Shown piece after piece: positions 12,862 through 23,952 of a stretch of DNA of 64,000 bases; position 1 is the first letter of the stretch, and each line of letters begins with the position of its first letter. Source of the stretch: Phragmites australis (Eukaryota; Streptophyta; Magnoliopsida; Poales; Poaceae); assembly GCF_958298935.1 (NCBI RefSeq), contig NC_084939.1:9067501-9131500 (forward strand), in the 5' to 3' direction. Below the pieces are notes generated by a model. The model did no database searches. It worked only from the letters and a program-made list of their open reading frames with translations, and was not told the origin of the DNA. The position numbers were made by a program, and so were the translations under genes.

Positions 12862-12929
12862 GCTGCTGCATCTAACGGCTTCTCCGGTGAAGAGGAAGTT
12901 GGGATTTTCGAAGAAGAAATGGGATCCAT
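12857..12929 (-). pseudogene. 5' end of the PF04195-like ORF split by the Tekay insertion
   Basis: A minus-strand ATG at 12929 opens a serine/proline/alanine-rich start (MDPISSSKIPTSSSPEK...) that runs to the Tekay element. Removing 1047-12856 and one CGGCG copy lets the frame continue through LPDQYNKERFMIETWTPSV at 950-1046. A frameshift then occurs before the region that reads EVEGVVPPCNLVEW. This continuity supports one ancestral gene interrupted by the element. Confidence 0.55.
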
Positions 12930-13139
12930 GGATCTAAATTTCTTTCAGCGGTGGTGCGTGCTGGGGCAGTGAAAGCTGAGGGGCTTATGCAGGAAGACTG
13001 GTGGCAATGACGAGGAATGGCCACTACAAGTCCAGGTCATACGGGTAAATAATAAAAAATTTACCGTCTCTTCAACCACTCCCACCTTTACAACGCTTCG
13101 AATGGCGCGAAAAGAGGAATGATGATGATGTGCGAATCT
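12930..13139. other. Upstream flank of the PF04195-like pseudogene
   Basis: This should be the 5' flank of the minus-strand pseudogene starting at 12929. It has no recognisable promoter element or ORF. Confidence 0.3.
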
Positions 13140-13452
13140 TTGCATGCCCTTCTGCCCACATTAAATGCACCTATACCTGTCGTTTCAAATTTTGAAAGGT
13201 TTTTTTAACTCTTCTCGGAGTCAAGTGTCGATTAGTTGAGTTGTTTAATCTTTTTCTTCAAGTCTCGAGTGCGGTTAGCTACAAGGCGCTTGACCCGACT
13301 GAGCTTCTACTCGATACTCGAGGAATGATCTGTCCAAACTCAATTCTTTCAACTATAAGCCTGATCCACTCTACTCGACCAAGCTTAAACTTGATGACAC
13401 TCGAGTGGGCACTTATGGAAACCTATCCTCCTAGGTAGAGTTAGGGGGCTAC

Positions 13453-14028
13453 TATCGGATATCTAACTATGGGGTATATGCGTATAAAGAGTATATCATA
13501 CACAGACAAAGTATGTACAACACATATTAGGTAGTTCTAGATATCATGGAACAGAATTAGCGGTACCTGATACACTTGAAATCAAGAAAGTACATACTAG
13601 GAAGGTCTAGATTGGTTACCCAACTCGGAACGATCAGTATTCAAAACAGATCTATCTACTTGGACGTCAAGGAAGATAACTCAATATTGACTACGGTTGG
13701 ATAGGAGTCGGTACCTCACCCCTATATAAGGCGAAAAGGCTAGGGGAGGAGAGGAAGGAGAGAGGCAAGCATCAAGACCCCAACAAAGGAGCTACTTGGC
13801 AACTTTAGACCTAGGTTAGATTAGATCCAATCTACTCCTTGTAATAGTCTTAGCCACACTACTCGAGATCATTAATACACAACAGCAACATCCCCACAGG
13901 ACGTAGGGTATTACTCCAATCGAAGGTCCGAAACTGTATACATCGTGTGTCTTGTCTCATGATTAATCCCTACACTCAAAGGTACCCAGACAATTTACGG
14001 ACATATTATCGAGAGCTAATTTTTGACA
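13453..14028 (+). repeat. LTR of the Tat-like element
   Basis: The LTR begins TATCGGATATC (probably a mutated TGTCGG) and ends TTTTTGACA, so the termini are nearly inverted. It has a TATA box CCTATATAAGG at 13721-13731. It abuts an older LTR relic at 14029. The 3' boundary is judged from the inverted ends only. Confidence 0.5.
13721..13731 (+). promoter_or_regulatory. TATA box in the Tat-like LTR
   Basis: CCTATATAAGG is followed by purine-rich sequence (about 13741-13770), typical of an LTR promoter and start region. Confidence 0.5.
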
Positions 14029-16414
14029 CATCATTCATTTGTTTATGCAATGCATTCCTGATTCGTTTAGAGAGCGTTACGCCGACGGTCCAAATGAGTG
14101 AAGGCAATACCAATCTACCGGAGTTCTGTAAGTGCTGCGTAGGAAGTATCAGTCAAACCTCGGAGCAGCAAGGCAAGCATCTAAGCATATTTCACCCTTT
14201 AGTTTGAATTGAATGGAGTCTAAATTGAATAGTCATTGCTTAATTATGTTTATATGTTTAGCGAGTTGATATCGGGCTTATATGGGTAGAACTATGTTGA
14301 TTGCATTACCTCTACCTTGAGTGTTTCATTATCCATATCCTTGTAGCCTTGATAACATTGTTGATGTCTAATTTACAAGTTGTTCGATATGCTTAGCAAT
14401 GTTTATGTCCTCGGTAGAAGATGAGCAATGGTTCAATCGTTGTTCATGAGCTTTGGGCTTACTTACTGTTTACAAACATAATGACAATGATGCGGTTTGT
14501 ATGAGATGTGAGGATGAGACAAGATGTGGGCGGTGCTAGGGGTATTTTCTTCATCGGAGGAGTTCCTCGGTGTAGTTCGGGAGAGGAGCCCGGATGCCAT
14601 AGACTGCTTGCATCATTTAGGGTGTGTTTGGTTGTCTGCATGGCTCAATCCGTATGAGTTGAGACAGGCTGAGTTGAGTCAGGCTGAGTTGAGACAGGCT
14701 GGGAAAATGCAATAGGGTCTGTTTGGTTGGATGTATATGCTCAGCCTGGCTGAGAAGAAATTGTGTTAGGTTGCCTGCATGAGTATATATTGCATTATAA
14801 AAAAAACTCACTTTTTTACTAAATAACCTAGGATTTAAAATATTTTTATAAATTAGTACGCCGCAGGATAAGAATAATAGTAATTTTTTTTATGATTTTG
14901 AGAGAATTTTAATTAAATATTAACTTAGGCTTTTTGGTTCAAACTAATTAAAATGGGTTGCTAATGAGCTCTAGTTTGCTCACAAAAACGTTTAGATTTT
15001 TTAGACCTCTCTTGTACCTCTAAATAAAATCAAAAGTTAAATAAAAAAAATTGTGTGTACAGTACTTTTGCATCTCGCCAGCCAACCCCGCGGAAACGGC
15101 CGATTCCAGCGTACGTGTGGAGCCAGGATGGGCGGATGCGCGTGCATGGGCGAATGCAGTCTCGAGTGGCAGTACCGGCAACCAAACACGGAACGAACGG
15201 TCAGTGCTTGCACGAGCGGAGCCAGGCCGGCGCGCGTGCAGGCATCCAAACACATCCTTAAGCATCGTCCATCAGTGCCGTTGGCTTTAGCACTTTCCGT
15301 ATTTACTACATGTCGCATATGAGAACGATAAGCCTAATACCTTTGTAGTTGTGGCCTTTTGGCGTGCTTGTTGATGATGTCGTGGGCATAATAGGCTTGT
15401 AGGGGTATCCAGTTTGCTCCTGGAGTAGTTATGGATGACCCCGCACCTATCGGCGCATGATCAAATGGTTATGGCTTATTGGGAAAGGTTGACACAAGTA
15501 CCCCCTTACGTGGGCCTATGTGGACACGTGAGCCGAATGGTCCTTGAGTGGTGTAGGTACAGGAGTACCCCTGCAGGGTGTAAAAATAATTTGAATTAGC
15601 ATGCTCTCGGTCATGAGCATGCTTTTATCCATCCGCATCGGTCATAGTTTCCGAATTTGGGGATGTATGATATGGTATGGTATGTTGGGAATGGTTGTTT
15701 ATGATTATTGATTTATGAGTTGGCTGCAGTTACATTTATGTTCAAGTTGTTAGTTACAGGGTAGAAAGGTATTTTTGGTTAAGTATAGATGCTCAAACAT
15801 AGGTGTCTAGGTTACTTACGCATGTGATCTTACTTAGCCTTGTGGCCTACTCCTTTCTAATGACTTAAATGTATAATCCTTGGAGTCGGGTTATTATATG
15901 TACCTATTATGGATTAAGTATTGCGAGTACCTTCGTACTCACGCTGCTCTTTCAGGTTCTACTGGTAAGGAGGAGCTCGTGTTTGGCTACTTCACGCCCA
16001 CTGATGCAGGTGGCGGGAATGAGCAGTGCAAACTACTCGTGTAGCGTGCTTTTAGGTGGAGCCTAAAGGCATATGGCTTCACCAAGCTTTGATTGGTTCG
16101 TAGATGTTAATCTTCCGCTGCGTAGTTTCTAGTTTTAGTTAGGAGGTGACCTTTTCTTTAGTCCTCCTAGCTTTCTTTTGATGTAAATTGTTTTAAATAG
16201 TTAATAGCTTTAGAACTTGTAATATAATTTAATTACTCACCCTTTATTAAGCTTTGTTGTGATGTTATATGTTGGAAAGGCATGTGTTCCAATCTTGAGC
16301 ACAAAACACGTGCCGGGACTACCGGGATGGTATTTTGATTAATATTTGTAGTCGTGATTAAGCAAATGATCAACTTATTGATTAATTAGAATACTATTTG
16401 GACGGTTCCTCATA
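14029..16414 (+). repeat. Diverged LTR related to the Tekay LTR, plus orientation, 5' truncated
   Basis: Segments match the reverse complement of the Tekay LTR in order. Examples are GCAGCAAGGCAAGCATC near 14160-14180, GATGTGGGCGGTGCTAGGGG near 14522-14541, GGGAAAGGTTGACAC near 15480, GTGCCGGGACTACCG near 16310 and the 3' end GGACGGTTCCTCA near 16400-16412. It lacks the first ~1 kb of the LTR and is interrupted by a MITE at 14620-15257. It is clearly more diverged than the Tekay LTR pair and is probably a solo or truncated LTR of a related family. Confidence 0.75.
14620..15257. mobile_element. PIF/Harbinger (Tourist-like) MITE, 638 bp
   Basis: Terminal inverted repeats GGGTGTGTTTGGTTG (left) and GGATGTGTTTGGATG (right, reverse complement) are flanked by the 3 bp duplication TTA at 14617-14619 and 15258-15260. 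The related Tekay LTR has an unoccupied site at this point, with GGTTAAGCACC continuous. Inside are repeated GAGTTGAGxCAGGCT units (14655-14700) and a second GGTCTGTTTGGTTGG near 14715, which may be a nested terminus. There is no transposase, so it is non-autonomous. Confidence 0.85.
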
Positions 16415-16442
16415 AGTACCACACCCAAGAATTCATCACAGT

Positions 16443-18060
16443 GTGCAAAGAGATCACCCCGCCGACAACATCCTTGGTGACATAAATAGGGGAGTCTCTA
16501 CTAGATCTCGAGTTGCTAATTTTTGTGAATATTACTCTTTTGTATCTTCTTTGGAACCTTTAAAGGTAGAAGAAGCACTCGAGGATCTGAATTGGGTGAT
16601 GGCAATGCAAGAAGAGTTAAACAACTTCACGCAAAACAAAGTATGGTCATTGGCGGAAAGGCCCAACCAAAACGTGATCGGCACCAAATGGCTATTCTGT
16701 AACAAGCAAGATGAAAATGGGATTGTGACAAGGAACAAGGCAAGGCTATTTGCACAAGGCTTCACACAATAGAAGGTTTGGGTTTTGGTGAGACTTATGC
16801 CCCTGATAGATTAGAGTATATTCGTATATTACTCGTTTTTGCTACTCACCATAATTTCAAGCTTTATCAAATGGACTTGAAGAGCGCATTCCTCAAAGGA
16901 CCCATAACAAAATTGGTATATGTTGAACAACCCCCGGATTTCGAAGATCCCAAATTACCATCTCATGTCTAGAAACTCTGTAAGGCACTCTATGGGCTTA
17001 ATAAACAAGCTCCTAGAGCAAGGTATGAGTGCCTTAAGAATTTTCTAGTCAAGAATGGCTTTGAAATTGGGAAAGTTGATACTAGTCTCTTTACTAAAAA
17101 ACTTGATAATGATTTCTTTGTGCACCAAATATCTATCGATGACATTATATTTGGTTCTACTAACAAGTCTTTTAGTGATGAATTTAGTAAAATGATGACC
17201 TGGAGGTTCGAGATGTCGATGATGGGAGAGTTGAAGTTCTTTCTAGAATTTCAAATCAAGCAACTCAAGGATGGAACATTCATATGTCAAACTAAGTACA
17301 TCAAGGATATTCTCAAGATATTTGACATGGAGAACGCCAAGCCCATTCGTACTCCCATGCAAGCAAATGGCTATCTCGACCTCAACAATGATGGTAAACC
17401 CATGGATCAAAAGGTATACCATTCCATGATAGGCTCATTGCTTTATCTTTATGCATCTAGGCCCGATATTATGCTTAGTGTGTGCATGTGTACAAGATTT
17501 CAAGCTGCTCCGAAGGAGTGTCACTTAGTGGTCGTTAAGAGAATTCTAAGATATCTAGTTCATACACCTAACCTAGGGATTTGGTATCCCAAAGGTTCGA
17601 GTTTTAATCTCATTGGATATTCTGATGTGGATTATACAGGTTGTAAAATGGATAGGAAGAGCACCTTGGGTACATGTCAATTCTTGGGTAGGTCTCTAGT
17701 GTCATGGTCCTCCAAGAAACAAAACTCCGTAGCCCTATCCACCGCCAAAGCGAAATATGTTTTTGCGGGTAGTTGTTGTGCTCAATTGCTTTGGATGAGG
17801 CAAACTTTGAAAGATTATAGAATTCATATTGACAAAGTGCCTCTCTTGTGTGACAATCAAAGCGCAATCAATATAGCCAACAACCCAGTCCAACACTCTC
17901 AAACCAAGCACATAGATATCTGATACCACTTCCTTCATGATCACTCCACCAAGGTAGACATAGACATACAACACGTAAGGATGAAAAAATAATTAGCGGA
18001 TATCTTCACCAAGCCCCTAGATGAGCATAGGTTTTGCGAGTTAAAAAAATGAGCTAAATA
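16443..18060 (+). pseudogene. Copia pol: reverse transcriptase and RNase H, broken
   Basis: The start ALEDLNWVMAMQEELNNF and the block NVIGTKWLF belong to the Copia RT family (RVT_2, PF07727). They are followed by FKLYQMDLKSAFLKG, then ISIDDIIFGSTN, where the usual YVDD is SIDD with both Asp kept. MSMMGELKFFL and the RNase H motif GYSDVDYTGCKMDRKST follow, then NPVQHSQTKHIDI. Damage includes a TAG after FAQGFTQ with a frame change near 16772, a TAG after LPSHV near 16970, a TGA after TKHIDI near 17920 and further stops in the ADIFTKPLDE end. It cannot make an active enzyme. Confidence 0.85.
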
Positions 18061-19144
18061 TCCTAGATTCTCGAAACATGGCTTGACTCCTCGCATACAA
18101 TGTTTGCATATTTGCTTAGGCAATGTGTTGTTGTGTCAATGAGCATACACAAACCACATGATGTGAATAGTCCAATCTCTTGATCAATTCACCATTATTG
18201 GTTCCATTTGCGTCTTTGACCACTTGTTAGATTTATTGGTTCATTTTCATACCAATTAATCCATTTTGACCTTCGAATCATGTTGATTCACTTGTGATCA
18301 TAGCTTTGATTGATTGTTTGTTCGCTGATCACAAGTGGAAAAACATCCAAAATGTTTGACTGATCAACCTCTTCAAAAGTCCATCCAAATCTCAAGTTTT
18401 AATTCCTCAAAGCCTCTGATCTATTGGAATTTTACACATCCGATCTGTTGAAATTCCCAGATTCTTTCCACAAAAAATCGGCATATCAGAAATTTTGGTT
18501 TATATATCAAAACTTCCAATCTTCAGCTTTTCTAGAATTTTCTGCATATCGGAACTTTCGATCCTCTGACCGGAACTTCCGATGTGTGGATGTTGATAGC
18601 TTCTTTACCCTCGGTGAAACGTTTTCCACCTTATTCTATCCCTTTGACTGTTGGCCTCTCACTATGTCTCGAGTCTCCATCGGCGACCGGACCTCCAAGC
18701 CATCGGAACCTTCGGTGCTTTCTTCGATTTGGATTCCCCCTTGGCCGGAGACTCTGATTCCTCTCCCAATCGAAGTTCATCTTCGGTGTTTGAACACCTC
18801 CAAGGTAACTTCATCTTTATCTAGGTTTCTTTCAAAATCTTAGGTTTCTTATGAATCGCTTTGATGGAACTCTAGCATGTGACCCTAGTTATCAGATCTA
18901 TCATCATGTTTCATAGTTATTAGCAAAAATCTTAGAAATCTTGATTTTGGTGATGGGCTGTGAAAATTGGAACCTCCGGTCAGGGACATCGGAACTTTCG
19001 ATCAAGATCAGAACTTCCAGTCAGACCAGTCGAAACTTCTGATCTTCACTGTTTTCAGCACTTAAGTCTAGGTTTTTTGTCCAATCTTCTTCCAACTTGA
19101 TTCCAAGTCTTTACACATATCACCTTTATCTTAGGATCAGTGTG
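18061..19144 (+). other. Spacer between Copia pol and the extra ORF
   Basis: This is AT-rich sequence with scattered copies of TCGGAAxTTCCGA-type motifs (around 18420-18580 and 18960-19040), the same motif that is dense in this element's LTR. The open stretch 18424-18843 has no recognisable domain. Confidence 0.4.
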
Positions 19145-20590
19145 ATGGAAGGAAGTAATGTCTATGAGAGGAGGACCAAAGCTAGAATTGATTCATTTGT
19201 GACGAAAAGCTGAAGACAAGGAAGGCTCAAGACAAAGCAAGCAGCTGTCAGTGGCAGGAATCCAGATCCTTCTATGCTCGTTGCTGAGACTAAGCCAAGA
19301 CCTCAAACTGCTTATGTTGGTAGAGGTGATTCTCTACCACCTAGAAGAGGTGGTACCCCTGGTGCTTAGGCAAAAATTGAGGAAGATGTTCCAATGGAGG
19401 CAGAAGGAGAAATTGGACCTCTGAAGATGCGCGTGCCTGACATATCCAATGATTATCCAAGGCATTGCAACAGCTACAAGAGCAGATCTGCTGTAGTCAA
19501 GAAGCCAAGAGAATTAGATCCTTTTAAGTATGATAGGTTCTCCACGGACAATCGCTTCTGGAACTTCTTTCAGTAAGACTTCTATGAGTCTCTTATTCTT
19601 CCCATGAAGTATCCCACCTCTCATATGCAGTGGATCGATTGGAGATATTCTGGAGAAACAAGATGATGACATCTTTAATGAGGTGATTGCAGCTTGTGAC
19701 TTTCATAATCTGAAAAATATCATGGCCTTTGAATATCCTTGATGTGAAGAAGTAATTGCCCAGTTTTATGCTACCATGTATGTTGAAAAGGATGCTTCAA
19801 GGACAATCCATCGGATGACCAATGGTAATTGGTACAAAATCAAATATTCAACGTTTGCTAGAATTTTGGGTTTCACTGTGGATGATCGTCGCAACACAGA
19901 GAAAATCCATAATGAAAATGTCATGGAAATAGAAGATATAAAGTTCATGTATAATATGGATTAAGAATACAAACTTGGCAAAATAAAAGGTTTTCTTCTT
20001 TTTCATGCTTATCACAATAGGATGTTCAAGAAGACCATTGCACCTAAGGATGGAGATGCCAATAGTATTCTATCTTATTTGAGGAACTTGCTTGCAAAAA
20101 TAAAGGAGAATACAAATTTTGATGTGTTTAACTTCATTTGGGAGGAGATTCGCTTTACCTCTCTTGATCCTAAAAGAGGTTGTGGATATGCACCCTACAT
20201 CATGATCATGATTGAAAAGGTCACCAACCTCTCTTTTCACAAGGAATTGAAGCACACAACGCGGAAAATAAGGTTGATTAAGCATGTTCATTCCTCTAGG
20301 GTAGAGGAGTCACCACCACCTGAGTCGGCTTCTTCCTCCTCCACCCTTCGGATCTTAAAGTCCATATTTTGCTTGTGCAAGAGTACTTCTGTGAAGGTTC
20401 AGAAAGAGAGGGCTGCTAGGAAGAAGCTCACTAGGAGAATCAAGGAGATCCACAGGCATCTTGATATTCAGCCACTTGCTCTCCCGACTGCTCTAAGGTT
20501 GAGGATGTGATAGAAGATCCTTTCAGTGATGATGTTGCTCCTGCTCATGTTTCTGAGTCCGATGAAGATGAGGACAGCGACGAGGAGTGA
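19145..20590 (+). pseudogene. Additional ORF of the Copia element, broken
   Basis: From an ATG near 19145 a decayed frame can be followed through PLKMRVPDISNDYP, VIAQFYATMYVEKDAS and YKIKYSTFARILGF. It continues through FLLFHAYHNRMFKKTI and GCGYAPYIMIMIEKVTN to a basic/Ser-rich end. The QFYATM...KYSTFARILGF pattern resembles the 'putative plant transposon protein' domain seen in retrotransposon-linked plant ORFs. SIRE-type elements often carry an env-like or unknown ORF here. Stops occur after VTKS, NFFQ and FMYNMD, among others. No signal peptide or membrane segment was recognised, so an envelope role is not supported. Confidence 0.5.
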
Positions 20591-21128
20591 CGAGTAGCCC
20601 ACTATCTTAGCTTCTTTCTTCCTTTTTGGTGTCTTGATGCCAAAGGGGGAGAGAAAAACTTAATATCGTATCTTAGGATGTCTTCATTTCCTTTCCATCA
20701 TTGTCAGTCGGACTTTTTTTATGTGTTTAACCTTGCTATTGTAGGAACTCTACTGTGCTAGTGTGATGTAATATGCTACTCTTATGTATTATGGATGCTA
20801 TGTCATATGTTGTATGTTTAATTATGCTTCATATTGCGTGAGCTTTCAGGTCATATGCAACTTCTTTTGATATATGTTAGATGACATGCTTTATATATTC
20901 ATATTCCTTTATGCTATAATATTGCACATGTTCACACTTGCACCCCACAAATTCAAAGATATAAGAGGATTTCTCACAAAATTTCTTTAAAGATGTGCAT
21001 TTATTATTAAAAAAACAAATTTCATACAATGCACACCATTAGGGGGAGCTCACTACATATCTTAGCATTCGAAAATAATTTATTTAAAATCTCTTGTAAG
21101 CTTTAATCAGATTATCATCAATCACCAA

Positions 21129-21140
21129 AAAGGTGGAGAT
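21129..21140 (+). other. Polypurine tract of the Copia element
   Basis: AAAAGGTGGAGA lies one base before the LTR start TGAAAGTGCATC. Confidence 0.7.
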
Positions 21141-22713
21141 TGAAAGTGCATCTAGGCCCTTTATGTGGGTTTTAATGATTGACGACAAATGATTATGGGA
21201 TAATATGTTTTATAAGTATTTTAATAGGTAAAAGTCCCAATGATGAAAGCTAAATGACGTTGGAGATCCCCAAAAATGAAAAAAGAAGACGACGCTTGGT
21301 TACTCCTATGGTTATAGCATTATATTTTTATTAGAGTATAGGAATGACGTACTATTAAGAGGGATGCAACGTTGAAGGATTTTTTATGATCTTAGTGCTC
21401 AAAGTTTATCTTTAGAATGAGAGACACATTTCACAACACGGACACTTGGGATGAAAAAGTTTCTGAGTGATCAAAAGTTCCGATCTGGGTATCAGAAGTT
21501 TCGATGTTGATCGGAATGTCCGGGGTGTTAAATTTTCAAGCACTCGGGAAGTTCTCATTTGAACCAGAAGTTCTAATCTAGGTATCAAAAGTTTCGATGT
21601 TGATTGGAATGTCCGGGGTCTTAAAATTTTCAAGCGCTCAGGATGTTCTCATTTGAATTGGAAGTTCCGATGTTTTGGTCGGAAGCTCCGATATTGATCG
21701 GAATGTCCGGGGTGTTAAATTTTCAAGTGCTTGGGAAGTTTTCATTTAAATTGGAAGTTTCGATGTGTGTATTTCTCCAGTTTTAGTTTGAGTCAAAGCA
21801 AGTCAATGTTGTTACTTTGCACTAATCGGAAGTTCCAATCTGGATATCGGAAGTTCTGATGTGGGCTGGAAAAGTGCATAACGGCTAGTTTTTGGGGGGT
21901 ACCCTATAAATACTCCCTCTCCCTGACCTCTTCAGGCTGCTAGTTCTTTGACAAAGAAATACCTTTCTAGAGCCCCAAAGAGCACCTCTCCTCTCCCTTG
22001 CCTTGTGATTCACCTTAAGAAAGGATTTAAGTGAGAGATCTAGTGAAAGTGACTTTGAGCTCATCTTTGAGCACTAGGTTTCATCTCCAAGATTTGGTTC
22101 ATGTGCATTTGTTACTCTTGTAGATTGAAGTCTCCTAGATGGCTAGGAGTCACTCACGAGTCCCAATCAATTATGGTGCATCGTGAGAAGTTTGTGAAGG
22201 ATGGATTCCGCCTCTAAAAGGGAATGAATACCAAGTGGAACTGAGGAGTGCTTTGTTCAACCTCGCAAGTAAAAGGGTTGAAAGAGACCTAGCTCAAGTG
22301 CGACCAAGCCCTTCAACGGAGACGTAGGATCCCCTCAATGATCCAAACTTGGGGAACAAATTTGTTGTGTCTCCCCTCGTTGGTTATTTCTCACCTCTTA
22401 TGTGATTTCAAGCAATTAGCATATTATCTTGAGTTATACTTTGTGCTTGCTAGTTCTATCTTAAATTGAATAGCTTTATACCCTGCTACATCTTGCATTT
22501 TGCAGTTTAACTCATCCTTGTGCGTAGATCTATCTAAGTTCATTTTCAGGTAGATCGGAAGTTCTGATCGTATACATTGGAAGTTCTGGTGTAAGTCGGA
22601 ACATCCGATATTTATATCAGAAAATCCGATATCTGTTTTCCGCTGTGCTATTCTATTTTAATATTTGAAAAGGCGCATATTCACCCCCTCTAGGCTAGTA
22701 TCTCGATCCTTCA
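21141..22713 (+). repeat. 3' LTR of the SIRE/Maximus-like Copia element
   Basis: It begins TGAAAGTGCATCTAGGCCC and ends TTCACCCCCTCTAGG...CGATCCTTCA, both typical of Maximus-type Copia LTRs in grasses. A TATA box (CCCTATAAATACTCC) lies at 21902-21916. The interior carries ~98 bp tandem repeats and many TCGGAAGTTCCGA-like motifs. No 5' partner is present. Confidence 0.8.
21488..21770 (+). repeat. Three tandem ~98 bp units inside the Copia LTR
   Basis: Each unit contains TCGGAATGTCCGGGG, then a TTAAA-TTTTCAAG stretch, then a GGGAAGTT(C/T)TCATTT-like stretch. Starts are near 21488, 21587 and 21685. The copies are imperfect. Confidence 0.7.
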
Positions 22714-22893
22714 TCCCCTCACTGCATCACGCAAATCAATCACCACCTACTTCATGAAGCCATTGATCACATCGTCACACCAAAACTAGAAATCGCAACA
22801 TCTACATTGTGCACGAAAGCAAAGACGAACAAATCAAAAGAACACCAAGCATTGCAATACCGCAACTACAAACCCAAGTCAAATTGATGACTT
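22714..22893. other. Unassigned flank
   Basis: Short A/C-rich sequence between the Copia LTR and the GRF fragment. No motif recognised. Confidence 0.3.
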
Positions 22894-23105
22894 AACCTTG
22901 AGTTAGGACACTTCAGATACCTCTGCGTTAGGTTCAAATCGCTCCATGAGATGAATCAGGCTACCTTCATGCCGCATTGGCACATCACGGCAGGCGTGTA
23001 CTGCAATGGCTGCTCGCGGTACAGAATCAGAGATGAGTACTCTCCATGCTCGCCGCCAGACTAAGAGCTCTTTGACCTCATGCTGGATGTGCTCAAGCTC
23101 ACCAT
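22894..23105 (-). pseudogene. GRF-type zinc-finger gene fragment with two stops
   Basis: From the minus-strand ATG at 23105 the frame reads a Ser-rich start, then PLQYTPAVMCQCGMKVA, FISWSDL and RYLKCPNSR. The CxCG...WSD...RYLKC pattern is the first half of a GRF zinc finger (PF06839), which usually finishes with CxFFxW in the next exon. A splice donor-like AAGGTTAAG follows RYLKCPNSR at about 22891-22896. In-frame TAG (after SKSS) and TGA (after GMKVA) codons inactivate it. A Mutator-like terminus sits ~180 bp upstream, so this may be a transposon-captured fragment. Confidence 0.7.
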
Positions 23106-23284
23106 CTCGGGCTACGGATTGCAGAGCTAGGGTTCCAATTTGGTAAAGGGAAAGGGGAAAGTGACGAGCGAGAGAGAGGACAACAGGGTTTATAGGCCGC
23201 AACGAGCCGATGTGGCCACATGTGCCAACGTGGATTACAAAATTTCTTCCACATCGACCTTAAACTGCTTCGGATGAGCTTAGG

Positions 23285-23395
23285 GTATACAATGCGCCGT
23301 GATAGGTAGTTTGGGGTCAGAGTTGCCCGGTTTTACAGTTGGGGATCAAAATCGGACAAACACGATAGTTTAGGTGCCAAAAGTGGACTTTTTCC
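23285..23395 (-). mobile_element. Mutator-like terminal sequence
   Basis: On the minus strand this starts GGAAAAAGTCCACTTTTGGC and continues through ACCTAAACTATCG and 'GACCCCAAACTA'-like text. That style is common in plant Mutator-like TIRs. The partner terminus was not found in the window, so only one end is called. Confidence 0.4.
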
Positions 23396-23529
23396 TTCAA
23401 AGAAAGAAAAGATCATCTCTCACTTTCTCACACACTGAGTGCACATGAAAAAAATCAAGGAGTTTTCAGAAAACTTTTCATCTATTATGCGCATAGTTAC
23501 ATCTTACAAGTTTTTCCAAAAGAAAATTG

Positions 23530-23790
23530 CATCTAATAGGAAGAAGTAATTTTATAGTCTGTGGATGTAACTTGCGGATAATAGGATGTAACATGTGGTT
23601 TGGTAAAATTTGTGAGAAGATGCAATTTTGTAGTCGTGGATGAAACTTGCTGAAACACTGAGATGCAACATGTGGTTAGTAGGATATAACTTTGTGGTTG
23701 CTTGATGTAACTTTTTTGAAGTATAAGATGTAACTTTTTGTTTGATGTAACATGTTCTGAAACACTAGATATAACTTTGCATTTGAGTAT
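23530..23790 (+). repeat. Degenerate GATGTAAC(T/A)T repeat block
   Basis: About ten imperfect copies of GATGTAACTT/GATGTAACATGT occur at irregular 20-50 bp spacing. Such arrays are common in transposon subterminal regions. No termini could be paired. Confidence 0.55.
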
Positions 23791-23952
23791 GTATATAAGA
23801 GGCAAAAATCCAAAAATAGACAACATATATGAGCGTATTTGCTGAAATAGACAACATCTCGGCGTATGTATAATTTTAGCATCTGTATTCGGCATCTCAA
23901 TTACTGAAAAACAATTTTTGGTACACCGTACCCCAGAAATACGCAAGCCCGG

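Larger units (their letters stand above)
13140..14028 (+). mobile_element. 3' end of a Tat-like Gypsy element (interior tail plus 3' LTR)
   Basis: A tail (13140-13452) rich in CTCGA/ACTCGAG motifs leads into the purine-rich GAGTTAGGGGGCTAC and then an LTR. The same AGGGG(G)(C/T)(T)AC boundary occurs at 26614-26626 and, on the minus strand, near 45309. That suggests related Tat-lineage elements. The minus-strand PF04195-like pseudogene lies just 5' of this tail, as expected for an antisense additional ORF next to a 3' LTR. No pol remains and the 5' part is outside the window or lost. Confidence 0.45.
16415..22713 (+). mobile_element. SIRE/Maximus-like Ty1/Copia element, 5' truncated
   Basis: The order is pol 3' half (RT-RNase H), a ~1 kb spacer, an extra ORF, a purine-rich tract and a 3' LTR. 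An extra ORF between pol and the 3' LTR is characteristic of SIRE/Maximus. Gag, protease, integrase and the 5' LTR are missing. The left side abuts the older LTR ending at 16414. Confidence 0.75.

Noticed and set aside
18424..18843. 139-codon plus-strand open frame as a gene
   Set aside because: It lies in the Copia spacer, follows the repeated TCGGAA motif and has no recognisable domain.
19145..20590. Envelope glycoprotein gene
   Set aside because: Position fits, but no signal peptide, furin-like site or membrane helix could be recognised.
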